This document shows positions 46,394 to 55,635 of a stretch of 64,000 nucleotides of DNA, one piece after another. A program made the translations under genes and the position numbers. The notes under the pieces were generated by a model that was not told where the DNA came from, searched no databases, and saw nothing but the letters and a program-made list of their open reading frames with translations. The DNA comes from Variovorax sp. Root473. Lineage in GTDB: Bacteria > Pseudomonadota > Gammaproteobacteria > Burkholderiales > Burkholderiaceae_C. Location of the stretch: assembly GCF_001426505.1 (NCBI RefSeq), contig NZ_LMEV01000012.1, positions 62,001-126,000 on the forward strand, written 5' to 3'. Position 1 is the stretch's first letter. Every line of letters begins with the position of its first letter.

Positions 46394-46858
46394 ATGACCG
46401 TTGCCGCGCCGGAGCGCCTTCTTCCGTGGGTCGTCCACTGCGACGGCAGCGCCATGCCGAACCCGGGTCGCATGGGCATCGGCGTCGTCATCACCCAGCC
46501 CGACGGCACACGCCACACCTTCTCGCAGGCCACGCACACGACAGGCTGCAACAACGAAGCCGAGCTGCGGGCGCTGACGCTCGCGCTGCGCGAGCTGCAG
46601 GCGCGCGGCGCTACGGCGGTGCAGGCCTACAGCGACAACAGTACGCTGGTCGAGCAGTTGAGCGGCGCTGCCGACGTGCGGCCGATCGTGCGCATGGCGC
46701 CGCTCTTCGACGAGGCGCGCACGTTGCTGCAAGGCTTCGACGAGGCGCGCGTGCAATGGATTCCGCGCCATCGCAACGCCGAGGCCGACGCGCTCGCGCG
46801 GGCCGCGCTGGGCTTCGGGCCGAAGCCACCGCCCAAGGCGTGGAAGAAGCGGCGCTAG
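46394..46858 (+). CDS. RNase HI-like protein
   Basis: A 154-residue protein with the RNase H fold. The DEDD pattern is visible as VHCDGSAMPNPGRMGIGVVI (first Asp), TTGCNNEAELRALTLALREL (Glu), QAYSDNSTLVEQL (Asp) and WIPRHRNAEADALARAAL (last Asp). It would cut RNA in RNA/DNA hybrids. It is the small cellular type often annotated as reverse-transcriptase-like; main rnhA is typically elsewhere with dnaQ. Basic tail KPPPKAWKKRR may bind nucleic acid. Confidence 0.85.
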   Translation: MTVAAPERLLPWVVHCDGSAMPNPGRMGIGVVITQPDGTRHTFSQATHTTGCNNEAELRALTLALRELQARGATAVQAYSDNSTLVEQLSGAADVRPIVRMAPLFDEARTLLQGFDEARVQWIPRHRNAEADALARAALGFGPKPPPKAWKKRR

Positions 46859-46922
46859 AAGCACCGGGTCGGGCAGGGCGGCAGGTTCTATCATTCGGGT
46901 CGATTCAGAAACCCGTTTGCCC

Positions 46923-47177
46923 ATGACCGACGAAGCCACCTCCAAGCCCGCATTGCCCGATCACCTCTCGACCGATCCGCGCAGCCCGCACCACATTCCC
47001 GCCGTGTTCGAGCACCCGATCGGCATCCGCTTCAACGGCAAGGACCGCCTGGACGTCGAGGAATACTGCATCAGCGAAGGCTGGATCAAGGTGCCCGCCG
47101 GCCGCACGCTGGACCGCAAGGGCTATCCGCTGCTGATCAAGCTCAAGGGCGCTGTCGAGGTGTACTACCGCGACTGA
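46923..47177 (+). CDS. DUF3297 family protein
   Basis: An 84-residue protein, close to full family length. It contains LPDHLSTDPRSPHHIPAVFE, then IGIRFNGKDRLDVEEYCISE and a closing LLIKLKGAVEVYYRD. The family is widespread in proteobacteria; no function is known and no catalytic motif is visible. It is cytoplasmic, with no signal or membrane segment. It follows the RNase HI-like gene by 64 bp and may share its transcript. Confidence 0.87.
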   Translation: MTDEATSKPALPDHLSTDPRSPHHIPAVFEHPIGIRFNGKDRLDVEEYCISEGWIKVPAGRTLDRKGYPLLIKLKGAVEVYYRD

Positions 47178-47201
47178 CGCCTGGGGGCGCCTTGCCCTCT
47201 C

Positions 47202-48239
47202 TCAACGCCACTGAAGCAGCAGAGACCACGGCTGCCGGCTCATGTGGCGATCGACGCACGCCGCGCTGCCCGTCGTGCAGCCTTCGAGCAGATAGCTCGG
47301 GTCCAGCAGCCGCGTGCCGGGTGCGAAGGCCAGGCGCCGCAGCGTGACCGACTGCAGCACGTTGCCGCCGACGGCGTCGAAGCCCGCATCGTCCACGCCC
47401 ACCACCACGTCGCAGTGCATCGGAAACGCAGCGCCGCCCGTGGGGCGGCCGGCGAGCGCCTCGCCGATCGTGGCGAAACGGTCGAGCGACGCACTGCGCG
47501 CGCCGCGTGCATGGCAGACCAGATCGCCCGGGCGCGGCGACGTGCGCATCAGGTCGCAGGCGCGCAGGGCCTGCGGGTTTGCGCGGCCCGCCGCCTCGTC
47601 GATGCCGGCCTTCCATGCGGCGCCGGCGTAGTCGACGTGGGCCTCGGAAAAGACGAACTCGTCGGCGCCGAGCCCGGCCTCGCGTGCGACCCAGCTGATG
47701 AATGCAGCGGACCAGGGCGTGTCGATCACCGCGACGCGCTGCAGGGCCGTTTCGATGGCGCGCTGGTCCGACGAATCCAGCCCCTGGTCCGGACCGACGC
47801 CCAGGCCTTGCAGGCGCGCCGCGCTGGCCTGGTTCAGCGCCTCGGTCAGCAACGTACGGTCGGCCGCGCGCAGCGCGCCGAAGCGCACGAGCGACGGCAG
47901 CCGCGCGTTCGACGGATCGACCGCGCGCCAGTAGCGCAGCACGCGTTGCCATGCGGGCAGCGCACCGGCCGGATAGCGCGTGTCTTCCGCTTCCGAATAG
48001 CCGGACTCGGTGAGCCGGCCTTCGGCGTCCATCGTCTGGCTGCCGAAGGCGGTGTGTTCTTGCCGGGCCAGCGCCGCCATCGCGAGGGCACGCGGCGATG
48101 GCGGAATGTGAGAGGCCGTGGCAAGACAGCCGGCGGCAGCCGATGCGAAGGTGGGCGCTGCAACCCACGCCAGAACCACGCACAACGTGCGCGTGGCGCG
48201 ACGCAGCGTGTGTCTGTGAGCGCAGGGCGGTGGCGGCAT
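47202..48239 (-). CDS. DUF2272-domain exported protein
   Basis: A 345-residue protein with a signal peptide (residues 12-38, TLCVVLAWVAAPTFASAAAG). The DUF2272 domain is marked by DTPWSAAFISWVAREAGLGA (a cysteine-peptidase-like PWSAAF motif) and PRPGDLVCHARG. It may be a NlpC/P60-like hydrolase acting in the envelope, but no activity is shown. The start at 48239 gives the signal peptide; a much longer upstream frame exists only because of GC bias. It converges on the DUF3297 gene. Confidence 0.75.
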   Translation of the reverse strand: MPPPPCAHRHTLRRATRTLCVVLAWVAAPTFASAAAGCLATASHIPPSPRALAMAALARQEHTAFGSQTMDAEGRLTESGYSEAEDTRYPAGALPAWQRVLRYWRAVDPSNARLPSLVRFGALRAADRTLLTEALNQASAARLQGLGVGPDQGLDSSDQRAIETALQRVAVIDTPWSAAFISWVAREAGLGADEFVFSEAHVDYAGAAWKAGIDEAAGRANPQALRACDLMRTSPRPGDLVCHARGARSASLDRFATIGEALAGRPTGGAAFPMHCDVVVGVDDAGFDAVGGNVLQSVTLRRLAFAPGTRLLDPSYLLEGCTTGSAACVDRHMSRQPWSLLLQWR

Positions 48240-48329
48240 GTGGGGCGAGCATAGCGGGACGCTGCAGCGGGCAAGCAGAATGCGGGGCGCTCCCTGAAGC
48301 GCCGGGCCGTCCGGCGCAGGCGCTGCACC

Positions 48330-49331
48330 GTGAAGCTCAAGAACATCCTGCTGTCGGTCCTCGGCGTTGTCACTGGCCTCATCGTCGCGAGCTACGCCGC
48401 GTTCCAGTGGAGCCCGTGGCCGTCGGCGCTGATGATCCGCTACGCCTTCGGCAAGGGCTCGGACGCCGCATCGCAGTCGCTGCAAAAGCACGTGCCGCCC
48501 GGTATCGCGGCGGTGCTCGACCAGCACTACGACGAGGGCGATGCGGATGCCTACCTCGATGTGTTCCGGCCGGCCTCGGCGGGCGTCCGGCCGTTGCCCA
48601 CCATCGTGTGGGTGCACGGCGGCGCCTGGGTTTCGGGCCATCGGCGCGACGTCGCCAACTACGCGCGCGTGCTGGCGGGGCAGGGCTTCACCGTGGTGGC
48701 CGCCGGTTATTCGATTGCGCCCGGCCAGGGTTATCCGGTGCCGGTGCGGCAGGTGAATTCGGCGCTGGGCTATCTCGTGCGCGAGGCCGCGAGGCTCGGC
48801 GTGGACCCGACGCGGCTCGTGCTGGCCGGCGACTCGGCGGGCGCGCACATCGTCGCGCAGGTCGCGAATGCCGTGGCCGTGCCCAGTTATGCGAAAGCCG
48901 TCGGCCTTGCGCCGGTCATCGCGCGCGAGCAACTGCGCGGCTTGCTGCTGCATTGCGGTGCGTACGACGCGGCGCAGGCAAAGCTCGACGGCGCGTTCGG
49001 CAGCTTCCTGCGGACCGTGTTCTGGTCATATAGCGGCAGCAAGGACTTCCAGCATGCGCCGGCCTTCGAGACCGCGTCGGTGCGTCGTTATGTGACCGAA
49101 GCTTTTCCGCCGTCGTTCATCACCGCGGGCAACGGCGATCCGCTCGAAGGGCAGTCGCGGTCGATGGCTGAAACGCTGATGGCGAAGGGCGTGCAGGTCG
49201 ACAGCCTGTTCTTCCCCGCAGACCAGACGCCCGCACTGCCGCACGAGTACCAGTTCAATCTCGACGATGCGCCGGGGCGGCTGGCGCTGGAGCGCTCGCT
49301 GCAGTTTCTCCGGCGTGTCACGGCACCGTAG
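48330..49331 (+). CDS. Alpha/beta hydrolase (esterase/lipase, HGGG type)
   Basis: A 333-residue protein from a GTG start with an N-terminal membrane anchor (residues 5-25, LLSVLGVVTGLIVASYAAFQ). The hydrolase motifs are oxyanion HGGAW (96-100) and nucleophile GDSAGA (Ser169), with a C-terminal PHEYQFNL giving the likely His. It should cleave an ester of a small molecule. Divergent from the DUF2272 gene with 90 bp between. No substrate can be named. Confidence 0.83.
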   Translation: MKLKNILLSVLGVVTGLIVASYAAFQWSPWPSALMIRYAFGKGSDAASQSLQKHVPPGIAAVLDQHYDEGDADAYLDVFRPASAGVRPLPTIVWVHGGAWVSGHRRDVANYARVLAGQGFTVVAAGYSIAPGQGYPVPVRQVNSALGYLVREAARLGVDPTRLVLAGDSAGAHIVAQVANAVAVPSYAKAVGLAPVIAREQLRGLLLHCGAYDAAQAKLDGAFGSFLRTVFWSYSGSKDFQHAPAFETASVRRYVTEAFPPSFITAGNGDPLEGQSRSMAETLMAKGVQVDSLFFPADQTPALPHEYQFNLDDAPGRLALERSLQFLRRVTAP

Positions 49332-49336
49332 CCGCG

Positions 49337-49621
49337 TCAGCCCTGGGGCTTGCTCGGCAGGTCGCCTTCGCGCAGCTTGCGGCCGACCCACATCAGGCCG
49401 GTTTCGTAGTCGGCGCTGCCGACCTGCACGCCGCCGACGGTGCGCAGCGCGCCCGTGCCGTCATCGGTGGCCGGGCCTTCGCCCGTGAGGTCGCCGGGGA
49501 CGAGCAGGCGGCCGTCTTTCAGGAAGTCGGCAATGCGCAACTGGCGCATGCCGCGGCCCCAATGCCAATGCTGCTTGAGGTCGAAGGATTTCGGCGATGA
49601 CGCGGGTTTGGATTTCTTCAC
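49337..49621 (-). CDS. Small conserved protein, function unknown
   Basis: A 94-residue product from GTG 49621, beginning KKSKPASSPKSFDLKQHWHW and ending GLMWVGRKLREGDLPSKPQG; the middle has MRQLRIADFLKDGRLLVPGD. No known domain. The frame stays open to an ATG at 49687, but that ATG lies in the terminator of tRNA-Lys and the extra residues look random, so the shorter form is preferred. The stop lies 5 bp after the converging hydrolase gene. Confidence 0.5.
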   Translation of the reverse strand: MKKSKPASSPKSFDLKQHWHWGRGMRQLRIADFLKDGRLLVPGDLTGEGPATDDGTGALRTVGGVQVGSADYETGLMWVGRKLREGDLPSKPQG

Positions 49622-49685
49622 GGGATGTCGGGGAAGGCTTGCGAACGGAAGCGTTGGCGCAGGCAAACGTACAAGCGAACGCACC

Positions 49686-49722
49686 ATGAAAAAAGCCTGC
49701 TACCTTGTGGGTAGCAGGCTTT
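49686..49722 (-). terminator. Intrinsic terminator of the tRNA-Lys gene
   Basis: On the minus strand, AAAGCCTGCTACC pairs with GGTAGCAGGCTTT and is followed by a run of six T. It is 24 bp downstream of the tRNA-Lys 3' end. Confidence 0.85.
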
Positions 49723-49745
49723 CCAGCGTTGCCGCGATGTTGGTT

Positions 49746-49821
49746 GGTGGGCCCTGAGTGACTCGAACACTCGACCTACGGATTAAGAGTCCGCTGCTCT
49801 ACCAACTGAGCTAAGAGCCCT
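49746..49821 (-). tRNA. tRNA-Lys(CTT)
   Basis: 76-nt tRNA with encoded CCA. On the minus strand the acceptor 5' strand is GGGCTCT and the 3' strand AGGGCCC, the D-arm is AGCTCAGTTGGTAGAGC, and the T-loop TTCGAGT follows a GAGTG-type stem. The anticodon loop CTCTTAA gives anticodon CTT (lysine, AAG codon). A strong terminator follows. Confidence 0.95.
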
Positions 49822-49969
49822 TGCTTTGAAAACCGTTAGTGTTTTCTGGCAAGACCACGAGTATATACCAATCTTTTTGGCACTTCAAAAACTTTCTGCA
49901 CATTTGTACGTCGGCGTTAGGATGCCCGACCGTCGGGGCATGGCCCCGCCCCTATCCGAGGAGTTTTCG

Positions 49970-50677
49970 ATGAGCGATGCAAGCAATACCCCCCACGTCG
50001 TGATCACCGGCGCCGCGGGCGCACTGGGCCGGGCCGTGGCCCAGCACTTTCTCGACCAGGGCGCGCGGCTCGCGCTGGTCGACCACCACGCCGGCCGCCT
50101 GGCCGACGTCTTTCCGGGCCTGGACAACTCGCAGCACCTGCTGCTCGCCGGCGACGTGACCTCGGCACCCGACATGGCCGCGCTCACCGGCCAGGTGCTG
50201 CAGGCCTTCGGCCGCGTCGATGCGCTGGTGCACATCGCCGGCGGCTTCGAGATGGGCGAGGCGACGCACGCGCTCACGCGCGAGAGCTGGGACCGGATGA
50301 TGAACCTCAACGCCTGGTCTTTCGTCGCCGTGACGCAGGCCGTGTTGCCTTCGATGATCGAGCGCCGCGCGGGCCGCATCGTCGCGGTGACGGCCAAGGT
50401 GGCGGCGCGCGGCCTGCCGGCCATGGCGGCCTACATCGCATCGAAAAGCGCGCTGCAGCGGCTGGTGGAATCGATGGCGGCCGAGGCCGCGCCGCACGGC
50501 GTGAACATCAACAGCGTGGCGCCCAGCGTGCTCGACACGCCGGCCAACCGCCAGGCGATGCCCGACGCGAACCCGGCCGAGTGGGTGTCGACCTCGGTCG
50601 CGGCGCAGACCATCGGCTTCCTGGCATCGTCGGGCGCTGCGGCATTGCACGGCCAGCACCTGACGCTCGACGCCTGA
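49970..50677 (+). CDS. SDR family oxidoreductase
   Basis: A 235-residue short-chain dehydrogenase/reductase. The nucleotide-binding VVITGAAGALGRAVAQHFLD (TGxxGxLG), the AGG strand (VHIAGGFEMGEA) and the catalytic AAYIASKSAL (Tyr-x3-Lys) are present; the Ser is less clear (VTAKVAARG). It probably uses NAD(P)H on a hydroxy/keto substrate. A CGAGGAG site seven bases before the ATG fixes the start. The gene is flanked by the two tRNA genes and shares the terminator at 50710-50741. Confidence 0.87.
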   Translation: MSDASNTPHVVITGAAGALGRAVAQHFLDQGARLALVDHHAGRLADVFPGLDNSQHLLLAGDVTSAPDMAALTGQVLQAFGRVDALVHIAGGFEMGEATHALTRESWDRMMNLNAWSFVAVTQAVLPSMIERRAGRIVAVTAKVAARGLPAMAAYIASKSALQRLVESMAAEAAPHGVNINSVAPSVLDTPANRQAMPDANPAEWVSTSVAAQTIGFLASSGAAALHGQHLTLDA

Positions 50678-50709
50678 CATTTCCCGGCGGCAGCGCACAG
50701 CTGCAAATG

Positions 50710-50741
50710 AAAAAGGCCTTGGCAATCGCCAAGGCCTTTTT
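50710..50741. terminator. Bidirectional intrinsic terminator
   Basis: AAAAAGGCCTTGGC (50710-50723) and GCCAAGGCCTTTTT (50728-50741) form a perfect 14-bp stem with loop AATC and A/T runs on both strands. It lies between the SDR gene stop (50677) and the tRNA-Ala 3' end (50753) and can end both. Confidence 0.9.
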
Positions 50742-50752
50742 GCTGGGTCGGT

Positions 50753-50828
<76 letters not shown>

Positions 50829-50917
50829 CAACACGCCCCGCATTTTATCGAGCCGCGCGTTTCCATGCACGCGGTCGTGCCAAGATGCGCGCCGGAAAAA
50901 CAAGGAGCAAGCATCGC

Positions 50918-51784
50918 ATGGACGCGCACGACCCCGCCTGGCTGGAAGGCATGTACAACAACCTGGCGCGGGTGAAGGACCACCCCGCGTACTTCGCGCG
51001 CTGGGCCCGCGATTCCGCCGCGACGCGCGACACGCTGCCGTGTCGCATCGATGTGCCTTACGGCACCGGCCCGAACGAAACGCTCGACGTCTTTCCGGCG
51101 CCCGTGCCCGATGCGCCGGTGCTGGTCTTCATCCATGGCGGCTACTGGCGCGCCATGGACAAGAAGGACCATTCGTTCATCAGCCCCGCTTTCCATGACC
51201 GCGGCATCTGCGTGGTGCAGCCCAATTACGCCCTGTGCCCGGGCCCGGTCGACCAGCCGGTGACGGTGCCGGGCATCCTGCTGCAGATGGTGCGGGCGCT
51301 TGAATGGACCTGGCGCCATGTGGCGAGCTATGGCGGCGACCCGTCGCGCATCACCGTCGCCGGGCACTCCGCGGGCGGCCACATGGCGGCGGCGCTGCTG
51401 GCCTGCGACTGGAAGGCGGTGGCGCCCGATCTGCCCGCGCAGCTGGTGCGCAATGCGCTGTCGGTCTCGGGGCTGTTCGATCTGCGGCCGCTGCAGCGCA
51501 CGCCGTTCCTCGCGCACACGCTGAAGCTCACCGATGCCGACGCGCGGCGCGCAAGCCCGGCGCTGTGGCCCGCGCCGGCGCGCGGCCAGCTCTATGCGGC
51601 GGTGGGGGGCAACGAGAGCGCCGAGTTCCTGCGCCACAACGCGATGATCCGCGAGGCCTGGGGCCGCCACACGGTGCCGGTGTGCGAGGTGCTGCCGGGG
51701 CTGGACCACTTCGGCGTGGTCGATGCGCTGGCCGATCCGGCGCACGCGCTGCACCGCTACGCAGTGAAGTTGCTCGAGGCCTGA
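50918..51784 (+). CDS. Alpha/beta hydrolase, kynurenine-formamidase-like
   Basis: A 288-residue hydrolase. HGGYW (73-77) in VLVFIHGGYWRAMDKKDHSF and the nucleophile GHSAGGHMAAALL (Ser151) match the BNA7/arylformamidase-like subgroup of the esterase family; DHFGVVDAL holds the probable His. It may hydrolyse N-formylkynurenine or another small amide/ester, but no tryptophan genes are nearby. AAGGAG upstream of 50918 supports that ATG over an in-frame one at 50885. Confidence 0.8.
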   Translation: MDAHDPAWLEGMYNNLARVKDHPAYFARWARDSAATRDTLPCRIDVPYGTGPNETLDVFPAPVPDAPVLVFIHGGYWRAMDKKDHSFISPAFHDRGICVVQPNYALCPGPVDQPVTVPGILLQMVRALEWTWRHVASYGGDPSRITVAGHSAGGHMAAALLACDWKAVAPDLPAQLVRNALSVSGLFDLRPLQRTPFLAHTLKLTDADARRASPALWPAPARGQLYAAVGGNESAEFLRHNAMIREAWGRHTVPVCEVLPGLDHFGVVDALADPAHALHRYAVKLLEA

Positions 51785-51785
51785 A

Positions 51786-51820
51786 GGAAAAAGAAAAGAC
51801 GGGCGGACAGGCCGCCCGTC
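51786..51820 (-). terminator. Intrinsic terminator after guaC
   Basis: Read on the minus strand, GACGGGCGG pairs with CCGCCCGTC across a short loop and is followed by TTTTCTTTTTCC. It ends the guaC transcript, whose stop is at 51825. Confidence 0.8.
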
Positions 51821-51824
51821 GCGC

Positions 51825-52802
51825 TCACATCAGCAGGTGTTCGCCGGCGTTGTCGCCGCCCAGCGTGACGTAGTTGACCTTGCGGATGTCCATCAGCGTG
51901 CGGCCGCCCGCGTAGCTGATCGAGCTCTGCACGTCCTGCTCCATCTCGACCAGCGTGTCGGCCAGCCTGCCCTTGATGGGCTCGAGGATGCGCTTGCCTT
52001 CGACGTGCTTGTACTCGCCCTTGTTGAAGTCGCTGGCCGAGCCGTAGTACTCCTTGAAGAGCGTGCCGTCGACGCCGACCGTCTTGCCCGGCGACTCTTC
52101 GTGGCCCGCGAACAGCGAGCCGATCATGACCATCGACGCGCCGAAGCGGATGCTCTTGGCGATGTCGCCGTGGTCGCGGATGCCGCCGTCGGCAATGATC
52201 GGCTTGGTGGCCACGCGCGCGCACCACTTGAGCGCCGACAGTTGCCAGCCGCCCGTGCCGAAGCCGGTCTTGAGCTTGGTGATGCACACCTTGCCTGGGC
52301 CGATGCCGACCTTGGTGGCGTCGGCGCCCCAGTTCTCCAGGTCGATCACGGCTTCGGGCGTGCCCACGTTGCCGGCGATCACGAACGACTTGGGCAGCTT
52401 GGCCTTCAGGTAGCCGATCATGTTCTTCACGCTGTCGGCATGGCCGTGCGCGATGTCGATCGTGATGTATTCGGGCACGAGGCCCTGCGCGACCATCTGG
52501 TCGACCGTGTCGTAGTCGGGCTTCTTCACGCCCAGCGAAATCGAGGCGAACACGCCCTGGCCCTGCATGTCCTTCACGAACTGGACGTTGTCCAGGTCGA
52601 AGCGGTGCATCACGTAGAAGTAGCCGTTCTGTGCGAGCCACAGGCAGATCGACTCGTCGACCACCGTTTTCATGTTGGCAGGCACCACCGGCAGGCGGAA
52701 GGTGCGCTCGCCCAGCGTGACGCTGGCGTCGCATTCCGAGCGGCTTTCCACGCGGCATTTGCGCGGCAGCAGCAGGATGTTGTCGTAATCGAAGATTTGC
52801 AT
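51825..52802 (-). CDS. guaC: GMP reductase
   Basis: A 325-residue (beta/alpha)8 enzyme of the IMPDH/GMPR family. Active-site loop [15 protein letters not shown] with Cys173, phosphate-binding [20 protein letters not shown] and [14 protein letters not shown] fit the GuaC form (no CBS insertion). It reduces GMP to IMP with NADPH (EC 1.7.1.7), linking guanine to adenine nucleotides. The ATG at 52802 gives the typical start [19 protein letters not shown] elements lie 148-195 bp upstream (52950-52997), matching those before the two deaminase genes. Confidence 0.93.
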   Translation of the reverse strand: MQIFDYDNILLLPRKCRVESRSECDASVTLGERTFRLPVVPANMKTVVDESICLWLAQNGYFYVMHRFDLDNVQFVKDMQGQGVFASISLGVKKPDYDTVDQMVAQGLVPEYITIDIAHGHADSVKNMIGYLKAKLPKSFVIAGNVGTPEAVIDLENWGADATKVGIGPGKVCITKLKTGFGTGGWQLSALKWCARVATKPIIADGGIRDHGDIAKSIRFGASMVMIGSLFAGHEESPGKTVGVDGTLFKEYYGSASDFNKGEYKHVEGKRILEPIKGRLADTLVEMEQDVQSSISYAGGRTLMDIRKVNYVTLGGDNAGEHLLM

Positions 52803-53147
52803 GACCAGGCTCCTGAAAGGAATCGTTGAGTGGAACGAATGAGCGCTTGGTCCGGCCGGTTCTCGTGGTCGCGTCATGAAAATGACGGCCAAAAAAAACC
52901 GGACGCAAGAAACTTGGGCCCGGTGATTGATTTTACGGCCATGGTCGCGATACGCAAGTTGCCGGGGCGTATTGACCCTATGGGTTGCTGCGTATACCGG
53001 ACGACAAGGGTGCGGTGCTTCATCAGATCCGGTGGCCCATGCCCATGCTCACGCCGAACAGGCGCGGGTCGCGCGTGCCTTGATTCCATGTCATGCCCGC
53101 AAGGTCACCCCGGCCCGGCGGCGCCTGCGGCGGGGCTGCTTTCTACA
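52803..53147. other. 345-bp intergenic region between guaC and uvrD
   Basis: Contains promoters for both divergent genes and three GCGTAT-type half-sites (52950-52997). The plus-strand frame of uvrD stays open back to 52830, but family alignment favours a start at 53148. No other gene seen. Confidence 0.6.
52950..52997. promoter_or_regulatory. Cluster of three GCGTAT half-sites upstream of guaC
   Basis: ATACGC (52950-52955) and GCGTAT (52967-52972) form an inverted pair 11 bp apart; a third, GCGTATAC, at 52990-52997 contains the palindrome GTATAC. Same core as the elements before the adenine-type deaminase and guaD genes. Confidence 0.4.
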
Positions 53148-55598
53148 ATGGCACCCATGCTCCCTCACGACCTGTTTTCCGGCGCGTCCGCAGCCGATGC
53201 GGGCGGCCCTGCCTCGCCGTTGCTGAACAACCTCAACGCCGAGCAGCTTGCTGCCGTCACGCTGCCTGCGGGCAACGCGCTCATCCTCGCCGGTGCCGGC
53301 TCCGGCAAGACGCGGGTGCTCACCACCCGCATCGCGTGGCTGTTGCAGACGGGGCAGGTGTCCGCCGGCGGCATCCTGGCCGTCACTTTCACCAACAAGG
53401 CCGCCAAGGAAATGATGACGCGGCTGACCGCGATGCTGCCCGTCAACGTGCGCGGCATGTGGATCGGCACCTTCCACGGCCTGTGCAACCGCCTGCTGCG
53501 CGCGCACTGGAAGCTGGCCAACCTGCCCTCGACCTTCCAGATCCTCGACACGCAGGACCAGCTCTCGGCCATCAAGCGCCTGATGAAGCAGTTCAACGTC
53601 GACGACGAGCGCTTTCCGGCCAAGCAGACACAGTGGTTCATCGCCGGCGCCAAGGAAGACGGCCTGCGCCCCGGCGACATGGAGGCGCGCAGCGACGACG
53701 ACCGCAAGAAGGTCGAGCTCTACCAGCTGTATGAAGAGCAGTGCCAGCGCGAAGGCGTGGTCGACTTCGGCGAGCTGATGCTGCGCAGCTACGAGCTGCT
53801 GCGCGACAACGACCCGGTGCGCGAGCACTACCAGCGGCGCTTTCGCCACATCATGGTCGACGAGTTCCAGGACACCAACCGCCTGCAGTATGCGTGGCTG
53901 AAGATGCTCTCGGGCCACACCGCCCCTGGTGGCCACTTCACGCCGGGTGAGCACAACAGCGTGATCGCCGTGGGCGACGACGACCAGAGCATCTACGCCT
54001 TCCGCGGCGCGCGCGTGGGCAACATGACCGACTTCGTGCGCGAGTTCGACGTGCGCCACCAGATCATCCTGGAGCAGAACTACCGCAGCTACAGCAACAT
54101 CCTCGATTCGGCCAACGAACTCATCAGCCACAACAAGAAGCGCCTGGGCAAGAACCTGCGCACCGAGCAGGGGCCGGGCGAACCGGTACGCGTGTACGAA
54201 TCGCCCACCGACCTCGCCGAGGCGCAGTGGATGGTCGAGGAAATGCGCCAGCTGGCGCGCGACGGCTTCGACCGCAAGGAAATGGCTGTGCTCTACCGCA
54301 GCAATGCGCAGAGCCGGGTGATTGAAACGGCGCTGTTCAACGCCTCGGTGCCGTACCGCGTGTACGGCGGCCTGCGCTTCTTCGAGCGCGCCGAAATCAA
54401 GCATGCGCTGGCCTACCTGCGCCTGCTCGAGAACAAGGACGACGACACCAGCTTCCTGCGCGTCGTCAACTTCCCGCCGCGCGGCATCGGCGCACGCACG
54501 CTCGAAAGCCTGCAGGACGCGGCCCGCGCTGCCGGGCGCTCGCTGCACGATGCGGTGAGCGCGGTCGGCGGCAAGGCCGGCTCGAACCTCACGGCCTTCG
54601 TCGCCAAGATCGACGTGCTGCGCGAGCAGACGCAAGGTGTGAGCCTGCGCGAGATCATCGAGCTGGTGCTCGACCACAGTGGCCTTGTCGAACACTACAA
54701 GGCCGACCGCGAAGGCGCTGACCGCCTCGAAAACCTGGACGAACTCGTGAACGCGGCCGAAAGCTTCGTCACGCAGGAGGGCTTCGGCCGCGATGCCGTG
54801 GCCCTGCCGGTCGACGAATTGCGCCAGTCGCCTGCGAGCCAGGGCATCGACCCCAGCCGACCGGTGCTGGACGAGGCGCTGGCGCCCGACGCCGAAACGG
54901 GCGAAACGCTGAGCCCGCTCGCGGCCTTCCTGACGCACGCGGCGCTCGAGTCGGGCGACAACCAGGCGCAGGCCGGGCAGGACGCGGTGCAGCTCATGAC
55001 CGTGCACGCCGCCAAGGGCCTGGAGTTCGACTGCGTGTTCATCACCGGCATGGAAGAGGGCCTGTTCCCGCACGAGAACTCGATGAGCGACTTCGAGAGC
55101 CTCGAGGAAGAGCGTCGGCTGATGTACGTGGCGATCACGCGCGCACGCAAGCGCCTGTACCTGAGCCACTCGCAGACGCGCATGCTGCACGGCCAGACGC
55201 GCTACAACGTCAAGAGCCGCTTCTTCGACGAGCTGCCGGAAAGCGCGCTCAAGTGGCTCACGCCGAAGAACCAGGGCTTCACGCCTTCGGCCTTCGGCTA
55301 TGGCGGCGGCTACGGCAGCACGCGCGGCGGCTCCGGGGCCTACGGCGGTGGCAACCGCTACAGCGGAGGCGGCAGCAGCTCCGGCAAGGACACCTTCGCC
55401 AGCCCGCCCGTGCCGCCGCAGAAGACCGCGCCGTCGCACGGCCTGCGATCAGGCATGCAGGTGTTCCACAACAAGTTCGGCGAGGGCACGGTGACCGCGC
55501 TCGAAGGCACGGGCGACGACGCGCGTGCGCAGGTGAAGTTTGCGCGCCACGGCGTGAAGTGGCTGGCGCTGTCGGTGGCGAAGCTCACGCCGGTCTGA
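53148..55598 (+). CDS. uvrD: ATP-dependent DNA helicase UvrD
   Basis: An 816-residue superfamily 1A helicase. Q motif LNAEQLAAVTLP, Walker A LAGAGSGKTR (Lys54), motif II HIMVDEFQDTN, motif III VGDDDQSIYAFRGA, motif IV LEQNYRS, motif V TVHAAKGLEFDCVFITGMEE and motif VI LMYVAITRARKRLYL are all intact. The C-terminal region ends with a glycine-rich linker (residues 715-755) and a Tudor-like domain (VFHNKFGEGTVTALEG). It unwinds DNA in excision and mismatch repair. ATG 53148 and ATG 53157 are both possible starts. Confidence 0.94.
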   Translation: MAPMLPHDLFSGASAADAGGPASPLLNNLNAEQLAAVTLPAGNALILAGAGSGKTRVLTTRIAWLLQTGQVSAGGILAVTFTNKAAKEMMTRLTAMLPVNVRGMWIGTFHGLCNRLLRAHWKLANLPSTFQILDTQDQLSAIKRLMKQFNVDDERFPAKQTQWFIAGAKEDGLRPGDMEARSDDDRKKVELYQLYEEQCQREGVVDFGELMLRSYELLRDNDPVREHYQRRFRHIMVDEFQDTNRLQYAWLKMLSGHTAPGGHFTPGEHNSVIAVGDDDQSIYAFRGARVGNMTDFVREFDVRHQIILEQNYRSYSNILDSANELISHNKKRLGKNLRTEQGPGEPVRVYESPTDLAEAQWMVEEMRQLARDGFDRKEMAVLYRSNAQSRVIETALFNASVPYRVYGGLRFFERAEIKHALAYLRLLENKDDDTSFLRVVNFPPRGIGARTLESLQDAARAAGRSLHDAVSAVGGKAGSNLTAFVAKIDVLREQTQGVSLREIIELVLDHSGLVEHYKADREGADRLENLDELVNAAESFVTQEGFGRDAVALPVDELRQSPASQGIDPSRPVLDEALAPDAETGETLSPLAAFLTHAALESGDNQAQAGQDAVQLMTVHAAKGLEFDCVFITGMEEGLFPHENSMSDFESLEEERRLMYVAITRARKRLYLSHSQTRMLHGQTRYNVKSRFFDELPESALKWLTPKNQGFTPSAFGYGGGYGSTRGGSGAYGGGNRYSGGGSSSGKDTFASPPVPPQKTAPSHGLRSGMQVFHNKFGEGTVTALEGTGDDARAQVKFARHGVKWLALSVAKLTPV

Positions 55599-55607
55599 GG
55601 CCGACGC

Positions 55608-55627
55608 CTGCCCGCAAGGGCGGGCAG
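55608..55627. terminator. Hairpin between uvrD and the BPSS1780-type gene
   Basis: CTGCCCGC (55608-55615) pairs with GCGGGCAG (55620-55627), loop AAGG. The U-tract is missing, so termination is uncertain; it lies between two converging genes. Confidence 0.4.
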
Positions 55628-55635
55628 TTCGCGGC

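Noticed and set aside
53091..55439. Minus-strand open frame of about 780 codons opposite uvrD
   Set aside because: Antisense shadow; all helicase motifs are on the plus strand.
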